DNA from: Antarctobacter heliothermus
GTDB taxonomy: Bacteria > Pseudomonadota > Alphaproteobacteria > Rhodobacterales > Rhodobacteraceae
NCBI RefSeq assembly: GCF_002237555.1
Contig: NZ_CP022540.1
Span: 1,240,001 to 1,304,000 of the forward strand
Direction: 5' to 3'
Length of the DNA: 64,000 bases
Shown here: positions 15,639 to 25,307 of the stretch, one piece after another
Position numbering within the stretch: the first letter of the stretch is position 1
How the letters are laid out: the number at the start of each line of letters is the position of its first letter
Program-made: the position numbers and the translations under genes
Notes under the pieces: generated by a model
What the model saw: only the letters and a program-made list of their open reading frames with translations
Told to the model about the DNA's origin: nothing
Databases searched by the model: none

Positions 15639-17774
15639 ATGAACGTCCACCAGCACTTTGACCCACTTGTCGACGGTTTGATCGAACTCTGCCGTGCGCA
15701 GGGTATCGCCACGTCGGCGGCACGTTTGACCGACGGGCTTGGTTGGTCGCCGGATACGCCGATGTCCACCGACATGGCCCCGCAGGCGCTGCGCCGTATC
15801 AACATGAGCTGCCGCGTCACCTCGGCACCGCTACGGTCATTTCCGAACCACAGCCTGCCTGTGCTGCTGTTCCTCAAGGATGGCCGGACCGCCGTTCTGG
15901 AGAAATGGGCTGAAGAGGACGCGCAGATGATTCTGCCCGAAACCTCGGGTGGTCGCGTTTTCTGGAGCAGGCAAGAACTGGCCGCTCAGCACGACGGGCG
16001 CATCCTCGTGTCCAAGCCGATCGACATCGTGTCGGACCGGCTGGATGAGCCGAACCCCAGTCGCTCCCACTGGATGACTGGGCCGTTGCTCAAGAACTGG
16101 TGGATCTATCGCGACGTCGTTTTCGCCTCATTTGCGGCGAACCTGCTGGCAATCGCCACGGCGCTGTTTTCGATGCAAGTCTATGACCGGGTCGTGCCCA
16201 GCAATGCATTCGATACCCTTTGGATTCTTGCAAGTGGCGTCGGGCTCGCCATCGTGTTGGAACTGATTCTGAGGACGACACGCGCCGCACTGGTCGACGT
16301 TTCGGGCCGCGATCTGGATTTGCAGCTGTCGTCGCAACTATTCGACAAGGTTGCCAATATGCGGCTGGCCCATAAACCGGCGTCGACCGGGGTCTTCGCC
16401 AACCAAGTTCGCGAATTCGCAACGGTTAGGGAGTTCTTTACCTCCGGCACCGTGACAGCGCTTTGCGATATCCCGTTTGTGGCAATTTTCCTTTTGGTGA
16501 TCTGGTTCATCGGCGGGCCAGTCGCCATCGTGACTCTACTTGGGGTCATCATGACGATCGTTCCGGGCATGCTAATGCAGGGGCGTCTCGCCCGCGCCTC
16601 GCGCGAGAACGCAAGGGAAGCAGCGGCTTTGAACGGCCTCCTTCTGGAAACGATCTCCAACCTTGAGACGGTTAAGGCTTCGCGCGCCGAGGGCCGGCTA
16701 CAGCGGTCCTACGCGCAACTTTCAGCGACCATGGCGAACACGGCGGTTCGGACCCGTGGTCTGACCACCACGATGACCCAGTTGGTCAGCGGCGTACAGA
16801 AAGTCACCTATGCAGGTGTCATTATCGCCGGCGTCTATCTTATAAGCTCTGGTGCTCTGACTGTCGGCAGCCTGATCGCCTGTACGATCCTATCAAGCCG
16901 CACCCTGACGCCTATGGGGCAGGTGGCTGGCTTGCTGGCCCGTTGGCAGCAGGTCCGTGCGGCGTTGGAGGGACTGGACCGGATCATGGGATTGCCCCAA
17001 GAACGTCCCGCCGACCGACATTTCGTGCGCGCCTCCGACCTTCACGGAGAGTTCAAGTTGGAAGACGTGGTCTTTCGCCACGATCCGGCGGCCCCTCCAG
17101 TGGTCAATATCCGAGAATTGCACATCAAACCCGGAGAGCGGATCGCGCTTTTGGGCGGAAACGGTGCAGGGAAGTCCAGCTTCATGCGGCTCATTGCCGG
17201 GTTGGTCGATCCGCAGGAGGGCTCTGTCCTTCTCGACAGTCTTGCGCTCAGCCAGATCGACCCGATCGACCGGCGTCGCCAAATCGGCTATCTGCCACAA
17301 TCGGTGGCGTTGTTTCAGGGTACGCTGCGCGACAACCTTCTGCTGGATCACGGCCTGCATTCCGACGACCAACTGCTAGAGGCGCTGGACGCCGTCGGGC
17401 TGGGTGCCTTCGTCCGCCGCCATGTCCGGGGGCTGGATCTTGTGATCCATGGCAACGGCAACGTTTCGGGCGGTCAGCGCCAGGCCATCGGCCTTGCGCG
17501 GATCCTGCTTCAAGATCCCAAGATCGTGTTGCTGGATGAACCCACTGCCGCCTTTGACCACATCACCGAAAAGCAGGTCATTACGCATCTGAACACATGG
17601 CTCGAAGGCCGCACGGCGATCATCTCGACCCACAAGCGCGAGTTGCTTGCCCTGACCCAACGGACACTGGTTCTGAAAGAAGGCAAGATCGCGCGCGACG
17701 GTGATCTCTTGCAGATCCTGAACAAGGCTCGCTCCAATACGGTCCAGAAAACGCAGGTCAAAGCGGTGAAATGA
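15639..17774 (+). CDS. Type I secretion ABC transporter (permease/ATPase, LapB-like)
   Basis: This is a 711-residue exporter half-transporter. Residues about 1-130 form a C39-peptidase-like domain without an evident catalytic Cys-His pair, as in LapB/HlyB-type exporters of adhesins. About six transmembrane helices span ~150-420, with TALFSMQVYDRVVPSNAFDT typical of the type I exporter family. The nucleotide-binding domain has Walker A GGNGAGKSS near residue 507, the signature SGGQRQ, Walker B KIVLLDEPTAAFD and the H-loop ISTHKRE. It would energise export of unfolded substrates. Its stop overlaps the ATG of the HlyD-like gene. Confidence 0.94.
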   Translation: MNVHQHFDPLVDGLIELCRAQGIATSAARLTDGLGWSPDTPMSTDMAPQALRRINMSCRVTSAPLRSFPNHSLPVLLFLKDGRTAVLEKWAEEDAQMILPETSGGRVFWSRQELAAQHDGRILVSKPIDIVSDRLDEPNPSRSHWMTGPLLKNWWIYRDVVFASFAANLLAIATALFSMQVYDRVVPSNAFDTLWILASGVGLAIVLELILRTTRAALVDVSGRDLDLQLSSQLFDKVANMRLAHKPASTGVFANQVREFATVREFFTSGTVTALCDIPFVAIFLLVIWFIGGPVAIVTLLGVIMTIVPGMLMQGRLARASRENAREAAALNGLLLETISNLETVKASRAEGRLQRSYAQLSATMANTAVRTRGLTTTMTQLVSGVQKVTYAGVIIAGVYLISSGALTVGSLIACTILSSRTLTPMGQVAGLLARWQQVRAALEGLDRIMGLPQERPADRHFVRASDLHGEFKLEDVVFRHDPAAPPVVNIRELHIKPGERIALLGGNGAGKSSFMRLIAGLVDPQEGSVLLDSLALSQIDPIDRRRQIGYLPQSVALFQGTLRDNLLLDHGLHSDDQLLEALDAVGLGAFVRRHVRGLDLVIHGNGNVSGGQRQAIGLARILLQDPKIVLLDEPTAAFDHITEKQVITHLNTWLEGRTAIISTHKRELLALTQRTLVLKEGKIARDGDLLQILNKARSNTVQKTQVKAVK

Positions 17775-18943
17775 GCAGTTCAGAGCTCTTTGATCCTAGC
17801 CATGTGGACGGCAGTTATCGGCAGCAGACGCTCCGCAAGTCGCGTCTGACGATCCATATTGTTGTTTTCTCTCTCATTGCGGCCATCGCCTGGGCCACGA
17901 TTGCACAGGTCAACGAGGTTACGCGGGGCGACGGCATCGTTATTCCGGCTCGGCGCATGCAGACGATTCAAAGCCTCGAAGGCGGAATCCTTGGGGAATT
18001 ACTGGTGGCCGAAGGGGACATCGTCGTCGCGGGACAAGTATTGGCGCGACTGGATGCCACGCGGTCGCGCTCTGCCTTCATGGCTGCCGAAAGTCAGATC
18101 ACTGCCCTGACGGCCGAGGTTGCCCGATTGGAGGCTGAAGTGCTGGAACAGCCCAGGTTGGATTTTGGCCCGACCCCCAACGCTGCCGAACAGACCGAAC
18201 TACGGCTTTTCACGGCGCGCCGGACCAAGTTGGAAGCCTCGCTTGCGGCACTCAACAGTGAGCGCGCGGCAATCGAAGAGCAGATTGCTATCACTGCACC
18301 GCTTGCCGAAAGCGGCTCTGTCAGCCGAATCAACTTGTTGCAATTGCAGCAAAAAAAGGCAGAGCTTGACGGCAAAATCGGGGACACTCGAAACGCCTAC
18401 GTGCAGGACGCTTATAAGGATCTCGCGCAGCGCCGCTCACGTCTCAGCGCCTTGTCCGAAGAGGCCGTGCAGAAACAGGACGAATTACAGCGTACGTCGA
18501 TCCGCTCTCCTGTGGCCGGGCGCGTGAATGATATCGCGATTACCACGCTGGGCGGCGTCATTCAGCCGGGTGAGCCGATCATGGAAATCACGCCTATCGA
18601 TGACCAGTTGGTGATCGAGACAAAGGTCCTGCCGCGAGATGTGGCCTTTCTTGCTCCCGGCATGCCCGCAAGCGTCAAGATCACCGCATATGATTTTGCC
18701 ACTTACGGCGACCTGCGCGGCACGGTTATGCGGATCTCTGAAGACACGGTAGAGGAAGATACGCGGCAAGGGCCGCAAAACTTCTACCGCGTCATGATTG
18801 TGACCGATCACAACTACCTTGAACGCGCAAGCGAGAAATTTGCGATCCGGCCCGGCATGGTGGCACAGGTCGATATCGAAAGCGGCAAGCGGTCGGTTCT
18901 GAGCTATCTCACGCGTCCGTTGTTGAACGCCCGCCTCCGCTAA
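17771..18943 (+). CDS. HlyD-family type I secretion periplasmic adaptor
   Basis: This is a 390-residue membrane fusion protein. It has a short cytoplasmic N-terminus, one transmembrane helix (about 26-46), and a lipoyl-like half-motif (GDGIVIPARRMQTIQSLEGG). A long alpha-helical hairpin (about 90-250) is followed by the second lipoyl half and barrel: RTSIRSPVAGRVNDIAI, then GGVIQPGEPIMEITP. The C-terminal FAIRPGMVAQVDIESGKRSV is typical of the family. It bridges the ABC exporter and the TolC-like channel. ATG 17771 overlaps the upstream stop, indicating coupled translation. Confidence 0.94.
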   Translation: MSSSELFDPSHVDGSYRQQTLRKSRLTIHIVVFSLIAAIAWATIAQVNEVTRGDGIVIPARRMQTIQSLEGGILGELLVAEGDIVVAGQVLARLDATRSRSAFMAAESQITALTAEVARLEAEVLEQPRLDFGPTPNAAEQTELRLFTARRTKLEASLAALNSERAAIEEQIAITAPLAESGSVSRINLLQLQQKKAELDGKIGDTRNAYVQDAYKDLAQRRSRLSALSEEAVQKQDELQRTSIRSPVAGRVNDIAITTLGGVIQPGEPIMEITPIDDQLVIETKVLPRDVAFLAPGMPASVKITAYDFATYGDLRGTVMRISEDTVEEDTRQGPQNFYRVMIVTDHNYLERASEKFAIRPGMVAQVDIESGKRSVLSYLTRPLLNARLR

Positions 18944-18989
18944 AGTAGGTCCCTCCCACGAACTGCCGTGAAGTCAAAGGAATGCCTCT

Positions 18990-20300
18990 GTGCCGCGCGT
19001 CTGCCAAACCCCTCTTCGCCGGGAGCTTTTGCTTGCCCTCGCTCTGATGTCTGTGACTGCCCCAGTATCTGCACGTGTGTTCGAAACGGTCGAGGTTCGC
19101 GGAGCCCAATTCATTCCTGCCGAAGATATCCGCATGACCTGCGGCGCTATGCCAAACATCGACTACGCATCTTACGAATTGCGTGCGATAGAGGATTGCC
19201 TCATGCTCACTGGTGTTTTCGAAGCCGTGAGCCTGTATCCAGAGGGCGACGCGCTGATCATCGACGTGGCCGAGATTGACGACCGACCCGGCCGGATCGA
19301 AGCGGCGTTGTCCTATGTGTCGGACCACGGGGTCGTGGGCGAGTTGTCCTTTGAGCAGTACAATCTTTTTCCCGGCACATACGGTGCACTCAACCTGTCG
19401 TTCAATTCAGAGGTAAAGTCACTCGAAGCGCACTTATACCGCGCCGACGCATTCAATGAGACGCTGGATTTTGGCGTTGACCTGTTCGCGCTCGAGTCGG
19501 ATCTGGATGACACCGGCTATTCCGAACAGGGCGTCCGGGCAGAGCCCTACTTGGCGTGGACGCCGTACGACCATGCACGGTTGGAAATGGGCATAGGATG
19601 GCGCAGCTACCGGATGTACGATGTGGATGCCTCTGCTAGCGCCCTGTTGTTTAAAGAGGAAACTGACGAGATTTCTGCTCCCTACCTGCGAATTTCGGCA
19701 GTATATTCCGGTGGGGGAGAACAGCAGGATGTGCCTGATGGCGTTGAAAGCCTGGAATACGGGCTGCGTCTTGATCAGTACTTGTGGAATATCGGTAGTG
19801 AAGACGTGCTTTCCGACAGCCGGCTGGAAGCAAACCTGATACAGCCTTTTGGAGAGGGCTATCGTTTTCTGGGCACGCTGCGTGCAGGCAGCGTCACCGG
19901 CCTATCGGGAAACGATACGCGTGCCATCGATCGGTTTTTCCCGGGTGCGGACACCTTCCGCGGTTTCGCGCCACGCGGCATCGGCCCACGCGACGGCGGC
20001 GGCAGTTTGGGCGGCAACCACTACCTTGTGGGGTCGATTGAAGTGCAGCGCGACATTGGCCACGTGTTGTCCATGCCAATGCAAGCCGGTCTCTTTGTTG
20101 AGGCTGGAAGTTCTTGGGGCCTTGACGATACCTTGTCTGGTCGCATCGACGACAGTTGGCACAGCCGTGTCAGCACGGGCCTGTCCCTGACTTTTGAGGT
20201 CGCTAATACACCTGTGTCCCTTTACGTCGCCACTCCGCTACGCAAGTTTGCCGGCGACACAACACAGACCTTTGGCCTGAGCTTTACGACCCGTTTCTGA
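18990..20300 (+). CDS. Omp85/BamA-like outer membrane protein with a single POTRA-like region
   Basis: This is a 436-residue outer membrane protein. A signal peptide (LLLALALMSVTAPVSA) precedes one POTRA-like region (VFETVEVRGAQFIPAEDI through ALIIDVAE, about 30-105). A C-terminal beta barrel follows with the Omp85 loop-6 motif FRGF (in DTFRGFAPRGIGPRD) and a terminal aromatic strand ending LSFTTRF. GTG 18990 has AAAGGA (18976-18981) upstream. It follows the HlyD-like gene by 46 bp on the same strand, so it is probably the last gene of the secretion operon. Omp85 barrels insert or translocate proteins at the outer membrane, and a role in anchoring or assembling the secreted repeat proteins is inference. 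Its end overlaps the convergent glycosyltransferase by 17 bp. Confidence 0.83.
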   Translation: MPRVCQTPLRRELLLALALMSVTAPVSARVFETVEVRGAQFIPAEDIRMTCGAMPNIDYASYELRAIEDCLMLTGVFEAVSLYPEGDALIIDVAEIDDRPGRIEAALSYVSDHGVVGELSFEQYNLFPGTYGALNLSFNSEVKSLEAHLYRADAFNETLDFGVDLFALESDLDDTGYSEQGVRAEPYLAWTPYDHARLEMGIGWRSYRMYDVDASASALLFKEETDEISAPYLRISAVYSGGGEQQDVPDGVESLEYGLRLDQYLWNIGSEDVLSDSRLEANLIQPFGEGYRFLGTLRAGSVTGLSGNDTRAIDRFFPGADTFRGFAPRGIGPRDGGGSLGGNHYLVGSIEVQRDIGHVLSMPMQAGLFVEAGSSWGLDDTLSGRIDDSWHSRVSTGLSLTFEVANTPVSLYVATPLRKFAGDTTQTFGLSFTTRF

Positions 20301-21540
20301 TCCGGGCTTGCCGCTTTTCGGCGGCCAGCCGGAACAGCCCAAGGTAGCGCGGCGCGACAGCTTGGACGCTATATAAAAGACGCGCCCGGGCGCGGGCTGC
20401 CTGCCCATATCGATACCGCCGCTCAGGATCTTCTGACAGGGCGATGATCTCTTGGATCCACGCGCCATCGTCGTCCGGCAAAAGGCGTCCGTTGACATCG
20501 TCCTGAATTAGTTCGGCGGGATAGCCTCGGTCTGGCGCCAGAACGCAGCCACCTCGCCCAAGGATCTCAACTAGGCCCCAGTTCGCGACGCCGAACCGCA
20601 ACGGATAGAGAAAGATATCGATGTCGGCGAGCTTTTGGACAAAGTCGTCATAGGGTAACTTGCCCGGGAATTCGATCACCTCAGCGGCGCGCGGATAGAT
20701 CTTCATCAGGTGGTCCCGAAAGCTGTCGACGGCACCGCTATACTTTCGTTCAACCCATTGCTGTTCATAGCCATAGGTGCTGCCCGTGCTTCCACCGAGG
20801 GCGACGAAATTGGCTTTCAGACCCCGTTCAACCAATTTGTCGACAAGCCGCACGTAGGTGTCAAACCCCTTGGCATTCGACAGGTCGCGGGCGGAAAAGC
20901 CGATAGTCAGGGGGGCGGAACGTTCTTTCAGCTCTAGTGCTTTGGTGTCCTCAAAAGCAAAGCCTTCTAGCTGCACCTCGATGTTGGATTGGAGGGCCTC
21001 AGGGAACATGGATTTGGCGTGCTGACTTGGGCAGATCACCAGATCGCTGCAAAGGGCTTGGTGAAAGTTGAGCATTTCCGTGTTGCGGTCGACCATCCGC
21101 TGCGCCTGATCCGGGGGGTAGGCTGGGTCCCATCCATGTGCCCGAAAGCTGGGAAATTCAATGTAGCTGACAATGGCGGCATCGATCTCATCGTATAGAA
21201 AATGCGGGGCACCCCACAGTGAGTGTGTCACGACCACGTCGATCTTTTTGTGCCTTTCAAACTGCTGCAGCGCACTGAGCAGCCCTCGACCAATATGCGC
21301 AGAGCGTTCCAGCTTTGCCGTATAATAGTAGCGTTGCGCCCCGGTCACCGGGCCGTCGGGCTTGAAACCTAGGATATGCTTGCCGCGATGCGCATTCTTT
21401 GCCTGATGGCCCGGCGTCGTCAGAAAATAGGTCTCAGCTAGACCTGCCGCGCGCAAGTAGTCGCACAAGGCCCCGAACTGGCCGGGGTAGACCGCTCCGG
21501 CGAAGACGATCACTGGTTTTGCCATTTGCACGTTTCCCAT
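20284..21540 (-). CDS. Glycosyltransferase, GT4-like
   Basis: This is an approximately 418-residue GT-B fold glycosyltransferase. The N-terminal domain begins KPVIVFAGAVYPGQFGALCDYL. The C-terminal half has LTIGFSARDLSNAKGFDTYVRL and a nucleotide-sugar-site-like region (ADIDIFLYPLRFGVANWGLVEILGRG), matching the GT4 E-x7-E area only loosely. No signal peptide or membrane segment is seen, so it is cytoplasmic. The start is ATG 21540 or ATG 21525. A longer frame from 21645 would run across the locus motif at 21608-21621. The locus suggests it glycosylates a surface polymer or the Thr-rich repeat protein, which is speculative. Confidence 0.8.
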   Translation of the reverse strand: MGNVQMAKPVIVFAGAVYPGQFGALCDYLRAAGLAETYFLTTPGHQAKNAHRGKHILGFKPDGPVTGAQRYYYTAKLERSAHIGRGLLSALQQFERHKKIDVVVTHSLWGAPHFLYDEIDAAIVSYIEFPSFRAHGWDPAYPPDQAQRMVDRNTEMLNFHQALCSDLVICPSQHAKSMFPEALQSNIEVQLEGFAFEDTKALELKERSAPLTIGFSARDLSNAKGFDTYVRLVDKLVERGLKANFVALGGSTGSTYGYEQQWVERKYSGAVDSFRDHLMKIYPRAAEVIEFPGKLPYDDFVQKLADIDIFLYPLRFGVANWGLVEILGRGGCVLAPDRGYPAELIQDDVNGRLLPDDDGAWIQEIIALSEDPERRYRYGQAARARARLLYSVQAVAPRYLGLFRLAAEKRQARIRNGS

Positions 21541-21607
21541 ATCCGAACCACGACAGTCGGGCGCGCGCGGCGCCCGGTCTTGCCTGTCTAAGGGAGAATG
21601 GAACCGA

Positions 21608-21621
21608 GATACATACTTTAG
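21608..21621. promoter_or_regulatory. Locus motif copy 2 (GATACATACTTTAG)
   Basis: This is the consensus form of the four-copy motif. It lies 67 nt upstream of the glycosyltransferase start at 21540 (reverse strand) and 42 nt after the end of the response-regulator gene. It is a candidate operator/promoter element for the glycosyltransferase. Confidence 0.55.
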
Positions 21622-21663
21622 GTGGTGGTTTCTCGTGTCGATCACTTCCGGTGCACCGGTGGA

Positions 21664-22302
21664 TCAGATCATATTCATGTCCCGGGCGACGATCACGGCT
21701 TGGGTCCGGTTGCTGGCCTCCAGCTTTGTACAGACCGCTTTGACATGCATCTTGACCGTCGCTTCCTTGAGGCCAAGCGCTGTACCTATGTCACGGTTTG
21801 ATTTGCCCTCAGACAGTTCAGCAAGCACGTCCATCTCTCTTTCTGACAGAGGGACGTTCACGTGATCCTTAGGGACAACGCGTTTACGCTCGATCAGCTC
21901 GACCGGGATATAACGTTCTCCCGCAGCCATAAAGCGCACTTCATTATAAAAGCTGCGCAGAGACGTTGTTTTCAACACGAACCCAGCACCGCCCATGTCT
22001 AGCACTTCGGGCACGAGATGGGCGGGTGGATTACTGGTCAGCAGTGCAACCGGCTTTCCGCCGTTCCGCGCGATTGCCTCGCGCATGCCATCAAGACCGT
22101 TCATGCCGGGCATGTTGAGATCGACGAGCACGAGATCGAAGGCGCCTTGGCTGTCGATAATATCCAGCGCGGTATTAAGGTCCGGAGCCGTCATCGCGGT
22201 CACGTCAGGAACGCCGGAGATGAATTGCTCGAACATCTCCAGCACCATCGCGTGATCGTCCGCGATCAGGATTCTGATCGGTGCGGTTTCCTCTGAGACC
22301 AT
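21664..22302 (-). CDS. LuxR/NarL-type response regulator
   Basis: This is a 212-residue two-component regulator. The N-terminal receiver has the acidic pair D15-D16, the phosphoacceptor D61 in VLVDLNMPG, T89 and K111. The C-terminal LuxR-type helix-turn-helix (about 148-210) reads LSEREMDVLAELSEGKSNRD, then IGTALGLKEATVKMHVKAV. It lies next to a hybrid histidine kinase on the same strand (147-bp gap), its likely partner. It is a natural candidate for recognising the GATACATACTTTAG motif around this locus, which has not been shown. Confidence 0.92.
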   Translation of the reverse strand: MVSEETAPIRILIADDHAMVLEMFEQFISGVPDVTAMTAPDLNTALDIIDSQGAFDLVLVDLNMPGMNGLDGMREAIARNGGKPVALLTSNPPAHLVPEVLDMGGAGFVLKTTSLRSFYNEVRFMAAGERYIPVELIERKRVVPKDHVNVPLSEREMDVLAELSEGKSNRDIGTALGLKEATVKMHVKAVCTKLEASNRTQAVIVARDMNMI

Positions 22303-22449
22303 TTCTCTACTTTCGTACTCTGGCGGCGTTCTGCGTGCCTCCCAATCATACGGTGGGCGGCACGACGGTCGCGTTTACGTTCGTCAGGTAGGTAGGGCAA
22401 TACTGCCCGAGTCACGCCTATACAGGAAGTGTACACTGCGGACCTCACG

Positions 22450-24498
22450 TCAACTGGTTTGTGGCTCGGTTCCCAGCGCCTTGATGGCCTTGGCTGTGCG
22501 GGTCAGCGCATCGGTCACGGTTGCGATTTCTTCAGATAGGTCGGTCTTGCCCGACTTCACCGCATCCTCCAGAACACGCATGCGCGTGTCTAAAAGGGCC
22601 AGTCCAGTCAGGCCGCAAGCGCCGGTTGCAGCATGCATCGTGCAGTCGATCCGGTCGGTCACCCCATTACATTTCAGGCTGACCAACGCGGTGCTGGCTT
22701 CCCCCAGGGCACGTGACATGAATTTCCGAGCCCCTTCTGGCCCTAGGCCAGAGACAAGTTCCGTTACCACACTGTCGTTGAGTACCGCACCTTCTTGTCG
22801 CGGCGGCTTCGCGGCCTTGGTCTTCTTCGACACCTTGGCGGGTGGGGGCGACGTGGGAGGCATAGGGGCGGGTATCGTCGGCGCATCCAAAGCCTCTCGG
22901 GCCGCGTGGCACAGCGGCCCGGGTCGAATCGGTTTTTCCAACACGCGCTGCATTCCTGCCTGAAGACACGCATCCTGGATACGCTCGTCGATATGCGCCG
23001 TCAGGCCCAAAACGCGGGGGGCGGGGTTGATGCTGCCTGACGCAATACCCGATGCAATGCGTCGCGCCAGTTCGACACCGCTCATCTGCGGTAGGGTGAC
23101 GTCGGACAGGACAAGGTCGATGCCGCGCCCCGTCGGATTCTCTAAGACGCTAAGCGCAGCTTTACCGCTGCCAGCGACCTGAACCTCGGCCCCGGCGGCT
23201 TGCAAGACGTGGCTCAGCCACGCTTGGCTTGCAGGGCTGTCCTCGACCACCAAAAGGGTCTTGCCGCGTAGCAGTCCGTCGGTGTCCTGCGGCATTGTTT
23301 CGATTGCGGCTGTCTCGGACGTTTCGGCGGCTGGCAGGCTGAACACCGCCCGTAGGATGGTGCCCACGACCTCTTCGCCCTCAGAAACGGCTCGCTCGCC
23401 GTCTGCGCCGCGGTCCAACAGGCTCAGATGCCCGCCAAGTTGCGTCAACGCGTGGGCTAGGACATTCATGCCGCCAGAGGGGCGTTTCTGTGCCTCTTGT
23501 GGCGCGGGTGACGTGACGCTGCCGCCCTGACCAAGCGCTTGGCGCAGCCGGTCCTTCTGATTCTCAGGAAGGCCGCCGCCCTGATCGCGAACCTCAAGCG
23601 TGATTTCCAGACGCGATTCCTTGGCCCGCAGGTCATCTATCCCGGCGCGCAGCGGTGCCACGGTCAAGGCGACCTCGACCGCCGCGCCGCCGTGTTTGAC
23701 GGCATTATCGATCATGTTCTGAAACAGTGCGCGGACGAACCGCACGGGACCAATAACGCGCGTATCTGAGTCCTCGGGCAATGAAAGCGTCATGGATACA
23801 TTGCGACGGTCGGCGATGGGATGGATGATGTCGATCAGTTGGCCAAGCTCATCCTTCAGCGAAAAAACCTCGTCCCGGCGGGCCGCTGCTGCGCTTTGTT
23901 CGCCGCGGATCACTGCGAGGACATTGCTGATGTGATCCAGCGAAAGGTCCGCCACTCTGCGCAGCCGATCTAGGGCGTCGTCCCCGCGGTCCTGTTGCTG
24001 GAGCAATATCTCGGCACTGGCAAGAAGGGATTGAATAGGCGTGCGCAGGTCATGCGTAACGCGCAAAAGCGTCGCCGCGCGCGCCCGGTTCCGTAGCCAC
24101 AGCGCCTCGTCATCGGTTTCGGAGAGACGCAAATAATAGCCCGAGGCGGGCCCCAGCGGTAAAAGCACCAACTCGCCTTCAAGGGCGACCCCTTCAATAG
24201 AGACGGAAACAGATGCGCTTCCGGCGCGTTTCACAACAGTGCAGAGATCGGGCCAATCGAGGTGTTTCCGCAAGTCCCGATCAAGGCCAAGCCGCTTGGC
24301 CGGGGCGTTTGCCAGCAGGACTTCGCCGGCCTCGTTGGCCAAGAGGACGGCGCGCCGGTCTGACGCGATCAAACGGGCCACCGTCTGCAGGACCGGGCGA
24401 TAGGATGCGTGAACTCCATCGACAGCCTTCGCGGGTTTCGGTCCTTGATCGATGCCCGCCTCGGGCGTTTCGCCGTTTTCATTTCCTGGTGTGCTCAA
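22450..24498 (-). CDS. Hybrid sensor histidine kinase with receiver and HPt-like domain
   Basis: This is a 682-residue cytoplasmic hybrid kinase without transmembrane helices. In order: a PAS-like sensor (about 35-130), HisKA with phospho-His H149 in RVTHDLRTP, HATPase (N-box FQNMIDNAVKHGG, then RDQGGGLPE), a receiver with D466 in LVLSDVTLP, a proline/lysine-rich linker and a C-terminal HPt-like bundle with H622 in MHAATGACG. I place the start at TTG 24498 because GGAGGA (24505-24510 on this strand) lies 6 nt upstream. An ATG at 24687 has no ribosome site and would add 63 residues lacking domain similarity. A multi-step phosphorelay to the neighbouring LuxR-type regulator is likely. Confidence 0.86.
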   Translation of the reverse strand: MSTPGNENGETPEAGIDQGPKPAKAVDGVHASYRPVLQTVARLIASDRRAVLLANEAGEVLLANAPAKRLGLDRDLRKHLDWPDLCTVVKRAGSASVSVSIEGVALEGELVLLPLGPASGYYLRLSETDDEALWLRNRARAATLLRVTHDLRTPIQSLLASAEILLQQQDRGDDALDRLRRVADLSLDHISNVLAVIRGEQSAAAARRDEVFSLKDELGQLIDIIHPIADRRNVSMTLSLPEDSDTRVIGPVRFVRALFQNMIDNAVKHGGAAVEVALTVAPLRAGIDDLRAKESRLEITLEVRDQGGGLPENQKDRLRQALGQGGSVTSPAPQEAQKRPSGGMNVLAHALTQLGGHLSLLDRGADGERAVSEGEEVVGTILRAVFSLPAAETSETAAIETMPQDTDGLLRGKTLLVVEDSPASQAWLSHVLQAAGAEVQVAGSGKAALSVLENPTGRGIDLVLSDVTLPQMSGVELARRIASGIASGSINPAPRVLGLTAHIDERIQDACLQAGMQRVLEKPIRPGPLCHAAREALDAPTIPAPMPPTSPPPAKVSKKTKAAKPPRQEGAVLNDSVVTELVSGLGPEGARKFMSRALGEASTALVSLKCNGVTDRIDCTMHAATGACGLTGLALLDTRMRVLEDAVKSGKTDLSEEIATVTDALTRTAKAIKALGTEPQTS

Positions 24499-24697
24499 GC
24501 CGGTTCCTCCGCTCTGCGCGTGGCCACCCGGTGACGGCACCGGGGTGTCCCGGTGGCGCACGGCGTGGTGGCGGCAGGTCAAACAAGCCGCGTTGCCTGC
24601 AGGTACAGCCAGAGCGGGTAGCGCCGAAACGACTTCATGTACAGGAAAATTACGCCTTGGACATGCGCCCGGTGAGAATATAGCCATTTGTGTGACA

Positions 24698-24711
24698 TTT
24701 ACATACTTAAG
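24698..24711. promoter_or_regulatory. Locus motif copy 3 (TTTACATACTTAAG)
   Basis: This is the most diverged copy, keeping TACATACTT-AG. It lies about 200 nt upstream of the kinase TTG start (reverse strand). That suggests a long kinase leader or autoregulation of the two-component system. Confidence 0.42.
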
Positions 24712-25307
24712 TTTGTCTTTTGATGTGTGCTCGGCACCCTGGCTGGCGCTCAGGTGAACGGGTTGGCCACACTATTTGCGTCGCGGTCGGGCGCGGGGGC
24801 GTACTTCCCATCGTTCCGACGACGTGGCTCGCCAACCGCCGGGCGGCAAGGCGGTGGTGTTCGGAACGGCCTCGGGCGAGTCGAATCGCGAGCCGGAAGT
24901 CCATACGCTGACAGCCTCGGTATGGCCGCCGACACATCGGCCGACTTGAAGAATGTCGATTGCACGTCTCCCTGTACGCACCTGACGAGTCGGGTCCATA
25001 TAAGCAGCTGTCAAATAAGTATATTGTCTTGATCAGGGTGCTGAGGCTGACAGCCTGTTTGAGTCAGTGACCGACAACGATAGCGCCCTCAGTTTCTTTA
25101 GTTGGGGCCCAAAGGACGCATTGCAACGTGACTGGTTTGGATTGTTCAGCTGGATACGGGGTCGGGCACGACACAGCTCTGGGCCGAGGGCGACGCGTAG
25201 CGGTAGCCAGTTCGACGCCGATGTGACGGGTGAAACCGGCAAACCGAAGTGATGCGTCCAAAATCAGAAACAGATAATTTCACCGGACAGCTCTCGTGGA
25301 GGTTGAC

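Noticed and set aside
24711..25300. Small open frames in the kinase-adhesin gap
   Set aside because: None has a credible ribosome site, codon bias or recognisable protein, and they overlap one another on both strands.
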